A DNA stretch of 16,126 nucleotides from JBDKGH01 sp039798265 (GTDB lineage Bacteria; Bacteroidota; Bacteroidia; Flavobacteriales_D; Sanyastnellaceae): positions 1 through 16,126 of the forward strand of contig JBDKGH010000077.1 in assembly GCA_039798265.1 (NCBI GenBank), given 5' to 3'. Position numbers and translations under genes: made by a program. Of the stretch, positions 1 to 6,819 are shown one piece after another (positions within the stretch are counted from its first letter, which is position 1; each line of letters begins with the position of its first letter). The notes under the pieces are model-generated. The model was not told the origin of the DNA. It did not search any database and saw nothing but the letters and a program-made list of their open reading frames with translations.

Positions 1-1
1 A

Positions 2-352
2 GCGTCGAGCACTGTTTATTACTGGCGAGTTCGTGCCACTTTAGGCAATTACTTCGGCGATTGGTCTACCGTGTGGTCATTCACTACAGCTGCGCCACAA
101 AATATCGTTGAAATGGAAAATCTCCAGTTTATTGTATATCCCAATCCGGCACAAGAATACCTTGAACTTACCTCCAACAAAGCCATCTCTGACGAAATTT
201 TAATCATCGATAATCAAGGTCGTGTGGTAATAACGGATCGCATTTATGGCACTTCAAAAAGGATTGACGTTAGCCAACTAGCAAATGGATTTTATACTGT
301 TCAATTGAAAAATCAAACTAGTACTTACAAATTATTTGTAGTGAAGCGTTAG
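2..352 (+). CDS. C-terminal end of a T9SS-secreted protein (partial, 5' end outside window)
   Basis: The frame is open from the window edge, so the gene begins upstream. The first visible residues (YYWRVRA...GDWST..WSFTT) look like the last strands of a fibronectin type III-like domain, as is common in secreted Bacteroidota proteins. From about position 130 a type IX sorting domain follows: a FIVYPNPA motif, a strand with IIDNQGRVV, then LANGFYTVQL and a basic end (VVKR). Known of the family: this domain directs export across the outer membrane by T9SS and is usually cleaved off. The function of the rest of the protein cannot be told from this fragment. It converges with the next gene across only 18 bp, and I see no convincing terminator there. 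Confidence 0.85.
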   Translation, partial: ASSTVYYWRVRATLGNYFGDWSTVWSFTTAAPQNIVEMENLQFIVYPNPAQEYLELTSNKAISDEILIIDNQGRVVITDRIYGTSKRIDVSQLANGFYTVQLKNQTSTYKLFVVKR

Positions 353-370
353 TCAAATTAAATGATTGAT

Positions 371-1387
371 TTATAAATCATCCACCTGCACCCCGATAGT
401 TTTTAGGCTTTCTTTTGGTACATGAAGATACACAACACTCTCTTCTGGCGGAGCTATTTCACCCGGTTGGTAAACAAATACAACATCCTGTTCAAGTAGA
501 AAATAATTATCCGTAATCATCACTTCCATAGGTGTATCCATCCAACTAAATCGATCCGATTGCAAAAGGGAAGCATACGCTTGTTGAACCAAGTTTAACA
601 TCTCTTTCTCTTTACCATGTATAACCTCATGAAATTTTATTTCTTTAGAATTTAATAAATTAAAATGCACATATTTTTCATAATACTCATCCATATCCCT
701 CCCACAAATAGTCTTGTCTTCTCTGCATAAAAAAGTCATTCTTTCCGGAGTAACTCTGCATGGAAAAAGGGAATAAGACCACTCTGTTCCCGACTGCATT
801 TGACTTTCAGCCATCATTGTCGACTTTATTAAAGAATCGCCATAAACTAGCTGGATTAACAAGCTATCTTGAATCCCCTTTAATCGCTCACTTTCAAGAG
901 TTGATGCCTCCATATTCTGACCATGAATCCATGTGCGGCAGATGGGTTGGTCCATTTCATCTAATCCTCCAAGCTCTATCGCCAATGGATCATTCTTTCT
1001 TTCAGCAAAAACAGATTCATAGTTCCACAGAAACGGCGCCTTTTTTTCTTCTAAAACCACCATTTTATTTAAAGAAAAACCCTCGCCTATTCTAAAACAA
1101 TTTAATTTATTCTGAGTCCAAAAAACAGTCACCGGAATGTACTCTGGCAAAAAAAGCAAATACGTTTCCCTCTCCTTTTCTTCCAAAGAAGTGCTCATGT
1201 ACAACCCATCTTCCGTGCATCCAAATACCCCAAAAAGCTGACAAGCGGGGTCTTGTTCAGGAAAAACGAACCACGCTTGATAGTGTTTTCCATCCACACC
1301 AACACCATCAAAATATATTTGATTAGTCTGGGCATTCAAACCTAAAACCAAGCATAAAAACGATGCAAAGAGACTGATGTTTTTCAT
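371..1387 (-). CDS. Exported DUF3298 / RsiV-like protein
   Basis: A 338-residue protein starting at the ATG at 1387. The frame stays open to 1492, but only the 1387 start gives a clean signal peptide (MKNISLFASFLCLVLGLNAQ, cleavage near residue 19). The C-terminal stretch (about 260-335) has the DUF3298 pattern also found at the end of RsiV and PdaC-type proteins: a long helix with LVQQAYASLLQ, then strands with ITDNYFLLEQDVVFVYQ, a GEIAPPEESVVYLHVP turn and a final strand. The N-terminal two thirds are unrecognised and hold several cysteines. Family knowledge suggests a periplasmic or surface protein; DUF3298 is linked to lysozyme or sugar binding in some members, but no activity can be assigned here. 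It is divergent from the 1606 gene. Confidence 0.7.
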   Translation of the reverse strand: MKNISLFASFLCLVLGLNAQTNQIYFDGVGVDGKHYQAWFVFPEQDPACQLFGVFGCTEDGLYMSTSLEEKERETYLLFLPEYIPVTVFWTQNKLNCFRIGEGFSLNKMVVLEEKKAPFLWNYESVFAERKNDPLAIELGGLDEMDQPICRTWIHGQNMEASTLESERLKGIQDSLLIQLVYGDSLIKSTMMAESQMQSGTEWSYSLFPCRVTPERMTFLCREDKTICGRDMDEYYEKYVHFNLLNSKEIKFHEVIHGKEKEMLNLVQQAYASLLQSDRFSWMDTPMEVMITDNYFLLEQDVVFVYQPGEIAPPEESVVYLHVPKESLKTIGVQVDDL

Positions 1388-1494
1388 TATTCGTTTGTTC
1401 AGAACGACAATATACAAAAATCCACTTTCGCTAATTCGTGAACCCCAACTCGACAGCCCGTTGATCAAAAAAGGCCCTTTCTTTACCTCCATAT

Positions 1495-1526
1495 TATCAT
1501 TCTATCATTTTATCATTTTATCATTT
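1495..1526. repeat. Short tandem repeat, four copies of an 8-bp unit
   Basis: The unit TATCATTT occurs three times perfectly (1503-1526), preceded by one copy with a single change (TATCATTC, 1495-1502). It lies in the 218-bp gap between two divergent genes, about 30 bp upstream of the possible -33 element of the 1606 gene. Confidence 0.8.
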
Positions 1527-1556
1527 TACGACTTTTTCTATTTCCTCGTTTATCCC

Positions 1557-1586
1557 TTGTGCTATAACTATTTATACCGATCTTTG
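1557..1586 (+). promoter_or_regulatory. Possible Bacteroidota-type promoter of the 1606 gene
   Basis: TTG at 1557-1559, a 19-bp spacer, then GATCTTTG at 1579-1586, one mismatch from the TAnnTTTG -7 element known in Bacteroidota. The expected transcript start is near 1593, giving a short leader before the ATG at 1606. Identified by eye only. Confidence 0.4.
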
Positions 1587-1605
1587 GTCGTTGACTTAAG
1601 TCGAA

Positions 1606-3249
1606 ATGTCTACACCCAAACTGATCTTAACGATTTGCACGATAATGCTTTCCCTTCTCGGGATGGGGCAATCTGTTGTGGTTAGCAATTACTACAATGC
1701 TACTGATCAACGTGACGAGTGGATCGAACTGTTAGTGACAGGTGATGATGTGGACATCACCAACTGGAGCATTCGGGATAATAATTCAGCACAAACGTCA
1801 TGGCAACCTGAAGTTTACTTTAGCTCTGATCCACTTTGGACACACCTTCGCCGAGGCACCATCATTGTTTTATGGAATAGAGTCGTAGCTTCTGACGGCC
1901 TTACTATCCATGCCTCTGATGTAAACAAAGATGATGGTTACATCGAAATCAATGTTCAAAATAGCACCTATTTTACAGGAGGTGATTTTTATGCAGGACC
2001 TACCTATTTAGGCCCCACATTGAACATTGCAGCTACAGGCGACATCATACAACTACGCGATTCTAGCGGAAATCACATTCATTGTCTTGGTCATAAATTC
2101 ACAGTTGGAGCTAGCTTCATTGCACTTCCCAGTCCAAAGATCAATTTGAGCTCCGGTATTTCGAATGGTGAAGCTACTATAATTTGTCCAGGGGGTAGCC
2201 TAGCGGATTACGGTACCAACAGCCCTCAGTCGGGAACTACATATGCCGATGGCAATATTTTCGTTGACTTTGGACTTCCCAATGCTTGCGCTGCATCCTC
2301 CACTACCAATCGCGACTTTTGGAACGACCTCCGAGAACCCGACTTTAGTAATCAATTAGTTACTCCTTTTCCAATTATTGCAGGCAACCCCGGTAGCGCG
2401 ACCTTTAATTGGGTAGCCTGTTCCGATGTTTATTCTGCCGACATCGTCACCGGATACATTATCCTTCGCAATACCACTAATACTTTTAGTGCGCCTGTAG
2501 ATGGCACCACTTATTTAGATGGGCAGACCTTAGGTGGAGCTACCATTCTAGCCCATATTCCTTCATCGCAGATCACTACATATACCGATAATACTGTGAT
2601 GGATGGTATTGAATACTATTATCGTGTTTATGCATATCGATATTCCACTGATCAGCCCAATGGCAATAGTTACCATGTATCGCGTGGACGAGCCTATACA
2701 GACACCTTTGTTAGTGTCGAAACCCTTTTATTGCCAGTTAGTCTCGGTGGATTTAACGCCACTTTACAGAATGGTAAAACCATACTTGATTGGCATACCC
2801 TCCATGAACTCAACAACGACTTTTTTACATTAGAAAAATCGAGAGATGGTAACACTTTTATTCCCCTCGCTGATGTTGAAGGGAACGGCACCACCTTCAT
2901 TCCTTTCAACTACTCGTATACTGATGACAGTCCTTATACAGGGGTGAACTACTACCGACTTAGTCAAACCGATTGGAACGGTGATCAGGAGTACCTTGGG
3001 GTGCGCCAGGTGTATAATTTAGTACCAACCGTTACGTTGACTTACGTTGGTAAAGATTACTATCAAATTGATGGTACAACCAACAGCGTGGTCCGTTGCG
3101 AACTTATTGATCAGCTGGGTCGTATTATAGAACGCACTACCATCACGTCTATTGATGGCCGCGGGTTGGTGCAAATATCCTCACCGAACGGATACCTGAT
3201 TGTGATCTATGATGGTGAGCACCGCAGTGTGCATCGCCTTTATCAATAA
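1606..3249 (+). CDS. Secreted multidomain protein: lamin-tail-like, FN3-like, T9SS-type C-terminus
   Basis: 547 residues. The signal peptide ends near MLSLLGMGQS (about residue 22). Residues 24-160 resemble a lamin-tail domain (VVVSNYYNATDQRDEWIEL, then DITNWSIRDNN). Residues 265-365 look fibronectin type III-like (ATFNWVACS, GYIILRNT, EYYYRVYAY). Residues 373-470 are the domain common before T9SS signals (LLPVSLGGFNATLQNGKTIL, DWHTLHELNNDFFTLEKSRD, NYYRLSQTDWNGD). The last 70 residues are a T9SS-like beta domain (CELIDQLGRIIERT, NGYLIVIYDGEH), but the usual YPNP motif is missing. Likely a cell-surface or released protein with a binding or structural role; no catalytic motif is seen. A promoter-like sequence precedes it and a terminator follows 25 bp after the stop. 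Confidence 0.8.
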   Translation: MSTPKLILTICTIMLSLLGMGQSVVVSNYYNATDQRDEWIELLVTGDDVDITNWSIRDNNSAQTSWQPEVYFSSDPLWTHLRRGTIIVLWNRVVASDGLTIHASDVNKDDGYIEINVQNSTYFTGGDFYAGPTYLGPTLNIAATGDIIQLRDSSGNHIHCLGHKFTVGASFIALPSPKINLSSGISNGEATIICPGGSLADYGTNSPQSGTTYADGNIFVDFGLPNACAASSTTNRDFWNDLREPDFSNQLVTPFPIIAGNPGSATFNWVACSDVYSADIVTGYIILRNTTNTFSAPVDGTTYLDGQTLGGATILAHIPSSQITTYTDNTVMDGIEYYYRVYAYRYSTDQPNGNSYHVSRGRAYTDTFVSVETLLLPVSLGGFNATLQNGKTILDWHTLHELNNDFFTLEKSRDGNTFIPLADVEGNGTTFIPFNYSYTDDSPYTGVNYYRLSQTDWNGDQEYLGVRQVYNLVPTVTLTYVGKDYYQIDGTTNSVVRCELIDQLGRIIERTTITSIDGRGLVQISSPNGYLIVIYDGEHRSVHRLYQ

Positions 3250-3274
3250 AAAAAACGACGAACTCGGATAAATA

Positions 3275-3310
3275 GAAAAAGCCCCACGAAATGAATCGAG
3301 GGGCTTTTTC
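3275..3310. terminator. Bidirectional intrinsic terminator between convergent genes
   Basis: Perfect 11-bp inverted repeat: GAAAAAGCCCC (3275-3285) and GGGGCTTTTTC (3300-3310), with a 14-nt loop that can add two more pairs. The A/T ends give a U-tract on either strand, so it can end both the 1606 gene and the rpsF-rpsR-rplI operon. Confidence 0.9.
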
Positions 3311-3333
3311 AATATTGCTTGTTCAGCGAGTGC

Positions 3334-3780
3334 TTATTCAGCTACCACTTCAAATTTCAACACTGCAGAAACTTCTTTGTGGAGTTTCACTTTCGCTTCG
3401 TAAGCGCCTAGCATCTTGATGTTTTCTTCGTTGATGCTGATTGATTTACGATCGATGTTGTGGCCAGCTTTAACGAGAGCTTCAGCCAATTGAATGGTAT
3501 TCACGCTACCGAAGATTTTTCCGGTTTCAGAAGCCTTAGCACCGATTTTGAGGTCGAGGCTAGTCAAAGCTTCAGCAAGAGCTTGAGCTTCAACCAAGAT
3601 TTTGGCTTCTTTGTGAGCGCGTTGTTTCGTGTTTTCTGCCAACATTTTGAGGGCAGATTCAGTTGCGGCAATAGCATATCCACGAGGAATGAGGTAGTTG
3701 CGCGCATAGCCTGGCTTTACCTTAACTACTTCGTCTTTGGCGCCGAGCTTTTCGATGTTTGCTTTAAGAATTACTTCCAT
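3334..3780 (-). CDS. rplI: 50S ribosomal protein bL9
   Basis: 148 residues, the usual length for bL9. The N-terminal RNA-binding domain (1-50) carries the typical MEVILKANIEKLGAKDEVVKVK start and the signature GYARNYLIPRGYA (about 24-36). It is followed by the long connecting helix (NTKQRAHKEAKILVEAQALA) and the C-terminal domain ending in KLHKEVSAVLKFEV. It is the last gene of the ribosomal operon, 12 bp after rpsR, and is followed by the bidirectional terminator at 3275-3310. bL9 binds 23S rRNA near the L1 stalk and influences reading-frame maintenance. Identity is clear. Confidence 0.97.
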   Translation of the reverse strand: MEVILKANIEKLGAKDEVVKVKPGYARNYLIPRGYAIAATESALKMLAENTKQRAHKEAKILVEAQALAEALTSLDLKIGAKASETGKIFGSVNTIQLAEALVKAGHNIDRKSISINEENIKMLGAYEAKVKLHKEVSAVLKFEVVAE

Positions 3781-3792
3781 GGTTCCTGTGAA

Positions 3793-4059
3793 TTATTTAA
3801 GCATATCTCCAACGTATGGCATCAAAGCGAGGTGACGAGCTTTTTTAATAGCTTGAGCAACCTTGCGTTGGTACTTCAAAGAGGTACCAGTGAGGCGACG
3901 TGGAAGGATTTTACCTTGTTCATTGCACAACTTCAAAAGGAAGTCGGCGTCTTTGTAGTCGATATATTTAATACCAGACTTTTTGAAACGACAGTACTTT
4001 GCCTGTTTGGTTTCAATCTCTATCGGGTTGAGATAACGAATTTCTGAGTTATCGCTCAT
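3793..4059 (-). CDS. rpsR: 30S ribosomal protein bS18
   Basis: 88 residues from the ATG at 4059. An in-frame TTG at 4083 would add eight residues (MNLQNKKI) and sit 2 bp from the rpsF stop, but the ATG matches the usual start and leaves a 26-bp gap. Signature motifs: EIRYLNPIEIETKQAKYCRF, FKKSGIKYIDYKDADFLL, GKILPRRLTGTSLKYQRKV and ARHLALMPYV. The N-terminus has the longer Bacteroidota form. bS18 pairs with bS6 on the 30S platform. Published work on Flavobacterium ribosomes reports that bS18, bS6 and bS21 sequester the anti-Shine-Dalgarno end of 16S rRNA, which fits the absence of a Shine-Dalgarno sequence before this gene. Confidence 0.97.
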   Translation of the reverse strand: MSDNSEIRYLNPIEIETKQAKYCRFKKSGIKYIDYKDADFLLKLCNEQGKILPRRLTGTSLKYQRKVAQAIKKARHLALMPYVGDMLK

Positions 4060-4085
4060 GATCTTTTTGTTTTGGAGGTTCAAGA

Positions 4086-4436
4086 TTAAGCTTCAGCTTT
4101 AGCTTCTTTCTTTCCTTTAGCACGGCGACTTTCAGCGTACTCTACATGGTACTTGTCCATAGCTGTGGTAAGGAATCGAAGGATGCGCTCATCGCGACGG
4201 TACTCGGTCTCAAAAGGGCCGATCACTTCGCCAGTTGCTTCAAATTCGATAAGGTGGTAGAAGCCAGTTGTTTTTTTCTGAATTGGGTAAGCCAATTTTC
4301 TCAAGCCCCAGTTTTCTTCGTGCTTGATTTTAGCGCCCTTTCCTTTCAAAAACTTCTTGAACTTGTCCACTGTTTCCGCGGCCTGCTCTTCAGACAGCAC
4401 GGGAGTCATAATGAAAACAGTTTCGTAACGGTTCAT
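4086..4436 (-). CDS. rpsF: 30S ribosomal protein bS6
   Basis: 116 residues, the first gene of rpsF-rpsR-rplI. It begins MNRYETVFIMTPVLSEEQAA and has the ferredoxin-like bS6 core with the signature GLRKLAYPIQKKTTGFYHLIEFEA and YRRDERILRFLT. A basic then acidic tail (RRAKGKKEAKAEA) extends beyond the core. bS6 binds bS18 and the 16S central domain. A consensus Bacteroidota promoter lies about 40 bp upstream, leaving a leader of about 30 nt without a Shine-Dalgarno sequence. Confidence 0.97.
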   Translation of the reverse strand: MNRYETVFIMTPVLSEEQAAETVDKFKKFLKGKGAKIKHEENWGLRKLAYPIQKKTTGFYHLIEFEATGEVIGPFETEYRRDERILRFLTTAMDKYHVEYAESRRAKGKKEAKAEA

Positions 4437-4473
4437 TGTTAATGAATTACTTATGGGTTAAATTTTGGGACGG

Positions 4474-4503
4474 CAAAGATACACAGAAATTCCAATCAGA
4501 CAA
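4474..4503 (-). promoter_or_regulatory. Promoter of the rpsF-rpsR-rplI operon
   Basis: Read on the minus strand: TTG (4503-4501), a 19-bp spacer, then TATCTTTG (4481-4474). This matches the Bacteroidota primary sigma consensus TTG-N19-TAnnTTTG exactly. The predicted start is near 4467, about 30 nt before the rpsF ATG at 4436. Confidence 0.8.
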
Positions 4504-4570
4504 GCAATTGCCCGTTTTATTGAAGATGGTCACCTTTTTTCAGTAAAAAAACAGAGAATAAAACCCCTAT

Positions 4571-4798
4571 CTACAAGGAAGTCTGCGAATTGCGCCCCCA
4601 AGTCCATGGTTTAAATATCTTGCTATTATTTTTCCAAAACATCATCACCAAATAAATAAAGATCGGTGATCCGAATGTCAAGAATGACAAATAGATGAAG
4701 CTGAGACGCACACGGTGGGCACGTATACCCATACGCTCTCCTAACCATGCACACACGCCAAATGCTTGTTGCTCAAAGTAACGAAGGATCCAGTTCAT
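4571..4798 (-). CDS. PspC-domain small membrane protein
   Basis: 75 residues. The PspC pattern covers about residues 10-60: FGVCAWLGERMGIRAHRVRL followed by one hydrophobic segment (SFIYLSFLTFGSPIFIYLVMMF) and a polar, basic C-terminus (KPWTWGRNS). PspC proteins are inner-membrane components or sensors of envelope stress in enterobacteria; in Bacteroidota such stand-alone short forms are common and their role is not established. The start codon overlaps the stop of the upstream DUF2851 gene (ATGA at 4798-4795), which suggests translational coupling. The 134-bp space between this gene and rpsF contains the rpsF promoter and AT-rich DNA without a clear terminator. Confidence 0.85.
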   Translation of the reverse strand: MNWILRYFEQQAFGVCAWLGERMGIRAHRVRLSFIYLSFLTFGSPIFIYLVMMFWKNNSKIFKPWTWGRNSQTSL

Positions 4799-6084
4799 AT
4801 TCTTTCTTTATTTAAAAATTGCAAGCCCAAGGCACATTCTAAACATCTGCGCTGCTCGCAATAATGCTTATGCAAATGTAGAAGAGACTGAGTATCGCTA
4901 GCATTATTTGTTTGCTCTCCCAATCGCCTCCACCCGCTCACCACTGTATTGTCCTCGGGTAAGCAAAGTTCTAAAAGTTTTTCGGCTTTGTCAATGTATT
5001 TTTTTTGATCCTGCTGTTTTGAATAAGCGATCAACAAAGGAACTACAACATTGATAATCAAACTTTGTTTCATTCGGTCGCTCATCCTCACCTCTCTTGG
5101 AACTCGAAATCGCTCTCTTCCGTCAAAGGTGAAATGGTTGCTCCAGTAAGGGTGAGCTTTACTTTCGATGAGTTCATTTACCATTGCCTCTGGTGAAAAA
5201 ATTAACACTTTCGACATCAATTGCTCGGACCTAGATATAAAATCGGCCAGCTGCCCCACTCGAATGGTTGGAAAATTGGTAGGACGCAAACGACCAAAGT
5301 TCCAGCTAGCAGCCGTCATGGGGTGCAGGTCATATTTATGCTGTAAAAAAAGGTATTCCCTCTTTAATGCCCGCGGATAATCATCTTCGAATTCTGAATT
5401 GAGCCAGCCGGCCTGACCAAAAAACAAAGCCTCTAATTGAAACGGATCACTGCTGTGCCGCACCAAGCGATTAAGAGGAAGTGTTATCGCTAAATACTCA
5501 AACGCATCGGCGTTTACATTTAATCCAAAGCCTCGTGCAAACAACCGATAAGCCAACTCCGACCAATTACCTGCCGTGGTTTTGTGCATCAGCAAGATTG
5601 AATTGACTTTCGATTCCATCCTTTCGATCAATATCCTGTCTTTCCACGACTGCCATATCAACGGGTCTCGAAATGGGAAATCTCGTTCGCAGGGAATAAA
5701 ATCTTTTTTACTCAACCAGCTTTCATACTTCGATGCAAGCCCCTGTTCCATAAATGGCGGTAATTCTAAAACGGCTAGATCTCCCGGTTGGTGGAGATAA
5801 ATGGGTTCGTCATCTATTAGTACAACATGCAGAATAACATTTTTGTAATGCACATCTGCAGTGTGTCGATGCCTATGCCAATCGCTCGATTTGATATGTA
5901 TTTCCACTTGACCTACCCAGCGGGTATGGCCAATAGTGAGTCGTGCATCCCAAAAATCAGGTCCACCATTCTTGTTAGAAGTACCTGGAAACTCCACTAC
6001 AATGGTGTCTCCCGCAGTTGTGCGCAAAGGCGTTGAATTGAACAATTGGAAACGCCAGACGAAATGAAGAAAAAACTCGTTCAT
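4795..6084 (-). CDS. DUF2851 family protein
   Basis: 429 residues, matching the full length of DUF2851, a family with no settled function. N-terminal signature: NGGPDFWDARLTIG (39-52), GQVEIHIKSSDWHRHRH (58-74), YKNVILHVV (80-88). Then comes FIPCER around C132, a long helical middle part, and a C-terminal cluster C409-x4-C414-x2-C417 within CEQRRCLECALG. The order PD-F ... VEIHIK resembles the PD-(D/E)XK nuclease core; that reading is my inference, not a known assignment. No signal peptide, so cytoplasmic. It overlaps the PspC gene by ATGA and is divergent from the lipoprotein gene at 6167. I saw no clear promoter of its own. Confidence 0.85.
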   Translation of the reverse strand: MNEFFLHFVWRFQLFNSTPLRTTAGDTIVVEFPGTSNKNGGPDFWDARLTIGHTRWVGQVEIHIKSSDWHRHRHTADVHYKNVILHVVLIDDEPIYLHQPGDLAVLELPPFMEQGLASKYESWLSKKDFIPCERDFPFRDPLIWQSWKDRILIERMESKVNSILLMHKTTAGNWSELAYRLFARGFGLNVNADAFEYLAITLPLNRLVRHSSDPFQLEALFFGQAGWLNSEFEDDYPRALKREYLFLQHKYDLHPMTAASWNFGRLRPTNFPTIRVGQLADFISRSEQLMSKVLIFSPEAMVNELIESKAHPYWSNHFTFDGRERFRVPREVRMSDRMKQSLIINVVVPLLIAYSKQQDQKKYIDKAEKLLELCLPEDNTVVSGWRRLGEQTNNASDTQSLLHLHKHYCEQRRCLECALGLQFLNKERI

Positions 6085-6130
6085 GCCGCCAAAAAAGGAG
6101 ACTAAACCTCAAAAAATCAAGAACTTGTTA

Positions 6131-6138
6131 TACCTTTG
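6131..6138 (+). promoter_or_regulatory. Possible -7 element for the 6167 lipoprotein gene
   Basis: TACCTTTG matches TAnnTTTG exactly and lies 28 bp before the ATG at 6167. No TTG is found 17-23 bp upstream, so only the -7 part is supported. Confidence 0.45.
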
Positions 6139-6166
6139 AATACGATAAACGTATAACTAAACGACT

Positions 6167-6706
6167 ATGAAAAAACTCATTCTTCCCCTATTCCTAGGAA
6201 TCCTCTTGCTTTCGAGCTGCGATCAAATGAACGATAAAAAGTTCGGAACCACCCTATATCAAGATTTTGAGATCAGTTTAGATGGTACTACCACCACATT
6301 TAGCTTTGACAGTTTGAGAACAACCTTGGAAAACCAAGAACTCGCGGCAGCTAAAGAAGGAATTAAATCCTATACAGTAAAATCGATTAAATACAAACCC
6401 TGGGAGGTTTACACCGATGAGAGTGGCGAGCAAGTTTTGCTCAACGGTACTTTAGGTTTCAGCAAAAACAATTCGAGCACACCAGAAATTGAAATCCCTC
6501 TCGAAAATTTAGATTTGAATACCCTTACAAATGAGGCTCATCAAACCTTAAGCATCAGCCAAGCCCAGCTTGATCAATTAGCGGATTATTTGCTGGCTGG
6601 AAATGAATTAAAAGTGTATTTCAATGGAGCCCTAAGTACTTCGCCAGCCCATACAAAATTTCAATTTATCATTGATGTAGAGGCCGTGGCCGAAATCGAA
6701 AAATAA
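6167..6706 (+). CDS. Small lipoprotein of unknown function
   Basis: 179 residues. A signal peptide with a lipobox ends LLLSSC, with C18 as the expected lipidated residue, so the protein is membrane-anchored in the periplasm or on the surface. The rest is mostly beta-strand-like and acidic, with alternating polar and hydrophobic stretches (FEISLDGTTTTFSFDSLRTT, SYTVKSIKYKPWEVY, FQFIIDVEAVAEIE). No domain is recognised. The stop codon TAA overlaps the ATG of a possible 31-residue ORF, and a terminator hairpin follows about 80 bp later. It is divergent from DUF2851, with a good -7 element 28 bp upstream. Confidence 0.8.
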   Translation: MKKLILPLFLGILLLSSCDQMNDKKFGTTLYQDFEISLDGTTTTFSFDSLRTTLENQELAAAKEGIKSYTVKSIKYKPWEVYTDESGEQVLLNGTLGFSKNNSSTPEIEIPLENLDLNTLTNEAHQTLSISQAQLDQLADYLLAGNELKVYFNGALSTSPAHTKFQFIIDVEAVAEIEK

Positions 6707-6801
6707 TGATCGCAGGACCAATTGTTGGAGTCCTGTTCTGCTCATTTTTTGAACGATTGATTCACAATTGGTTCAAAGCCCACAAAAAGTTGCGACCTTA
6801 G
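6706..6801 (+). CDS. Possible 31-residue small membrane peptide or leader ORF
   Basis: The ATG shares its A with the last base of the lipoprotein stop (TAATG), an arrangement typical of translational reinitiation. The product starts MIAGPIVGVLFCSFFERLI, a hydrophobic segment long enough for a short membrane helix, and ends with a basic tail (FKAHKKLRP). The last codons (AAA AAG TTG CGA) form the left arm of the terminator hairpin, and the TAG stop lies in its loop. A ribosome finishing this ORF would therefore cover the hairpin. It may be a chance ORF: it is short, unrecognised and has no independent start signal. Confidence 0.35.
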   Translation: MIAGPIVGVLFCSFFERLIHNWFKAHKKLRP

Positions 6802-6819
6802 AGCCGCAACTTTTTTTTT
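6784..6819 (+). terminator. Intrinsic terminator (or attenuator) directly before the 6820 start codon
   Basis: Perfect 11-bp stem AAAAAGTTGCG (6784-6794) and CGCAACTTTTT (6805-6815), a 10-nt loop, and a run of nine T (6811-6819). The T-run touches the ATG at 6820. It would end transcripts of the lipoprotein gene and must be passed, or be placed downstream of the promoter, for expression of the next gene. Confidence 0.85.

Noticed and set aside
363..381. Small inverted repeat ATGATT...AATCAT between convergent genes
   Set aside because: Only six A/T-rich pairs and no U-tract; not enough for a terminator.
760..1095. A 111-codon open frame on the plus strand inside the DUF3298 gene
   Set aside because: Antisense to a gene with a good signal peptide and domain match; no start context or recognisable product.
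1388..1492. Longer N-terminus of the DUF3298 protein
   Set aside because: It would bury the signal peptide 35 residues inside the protein.
3460..4047. A 195-codon open frame on the plus strand across rplI and rpsR
   Set aside because: It lies antisense to two certain ribosomal genes; the translation shows no domain and is explained by the codon bias of the genes on the other strand.
4060..4083. TTG start extending bS18 by eight residues
   Set aside because: The ATG at 4059 gives the normal bS18 start; the extra residues look like leader sequence.
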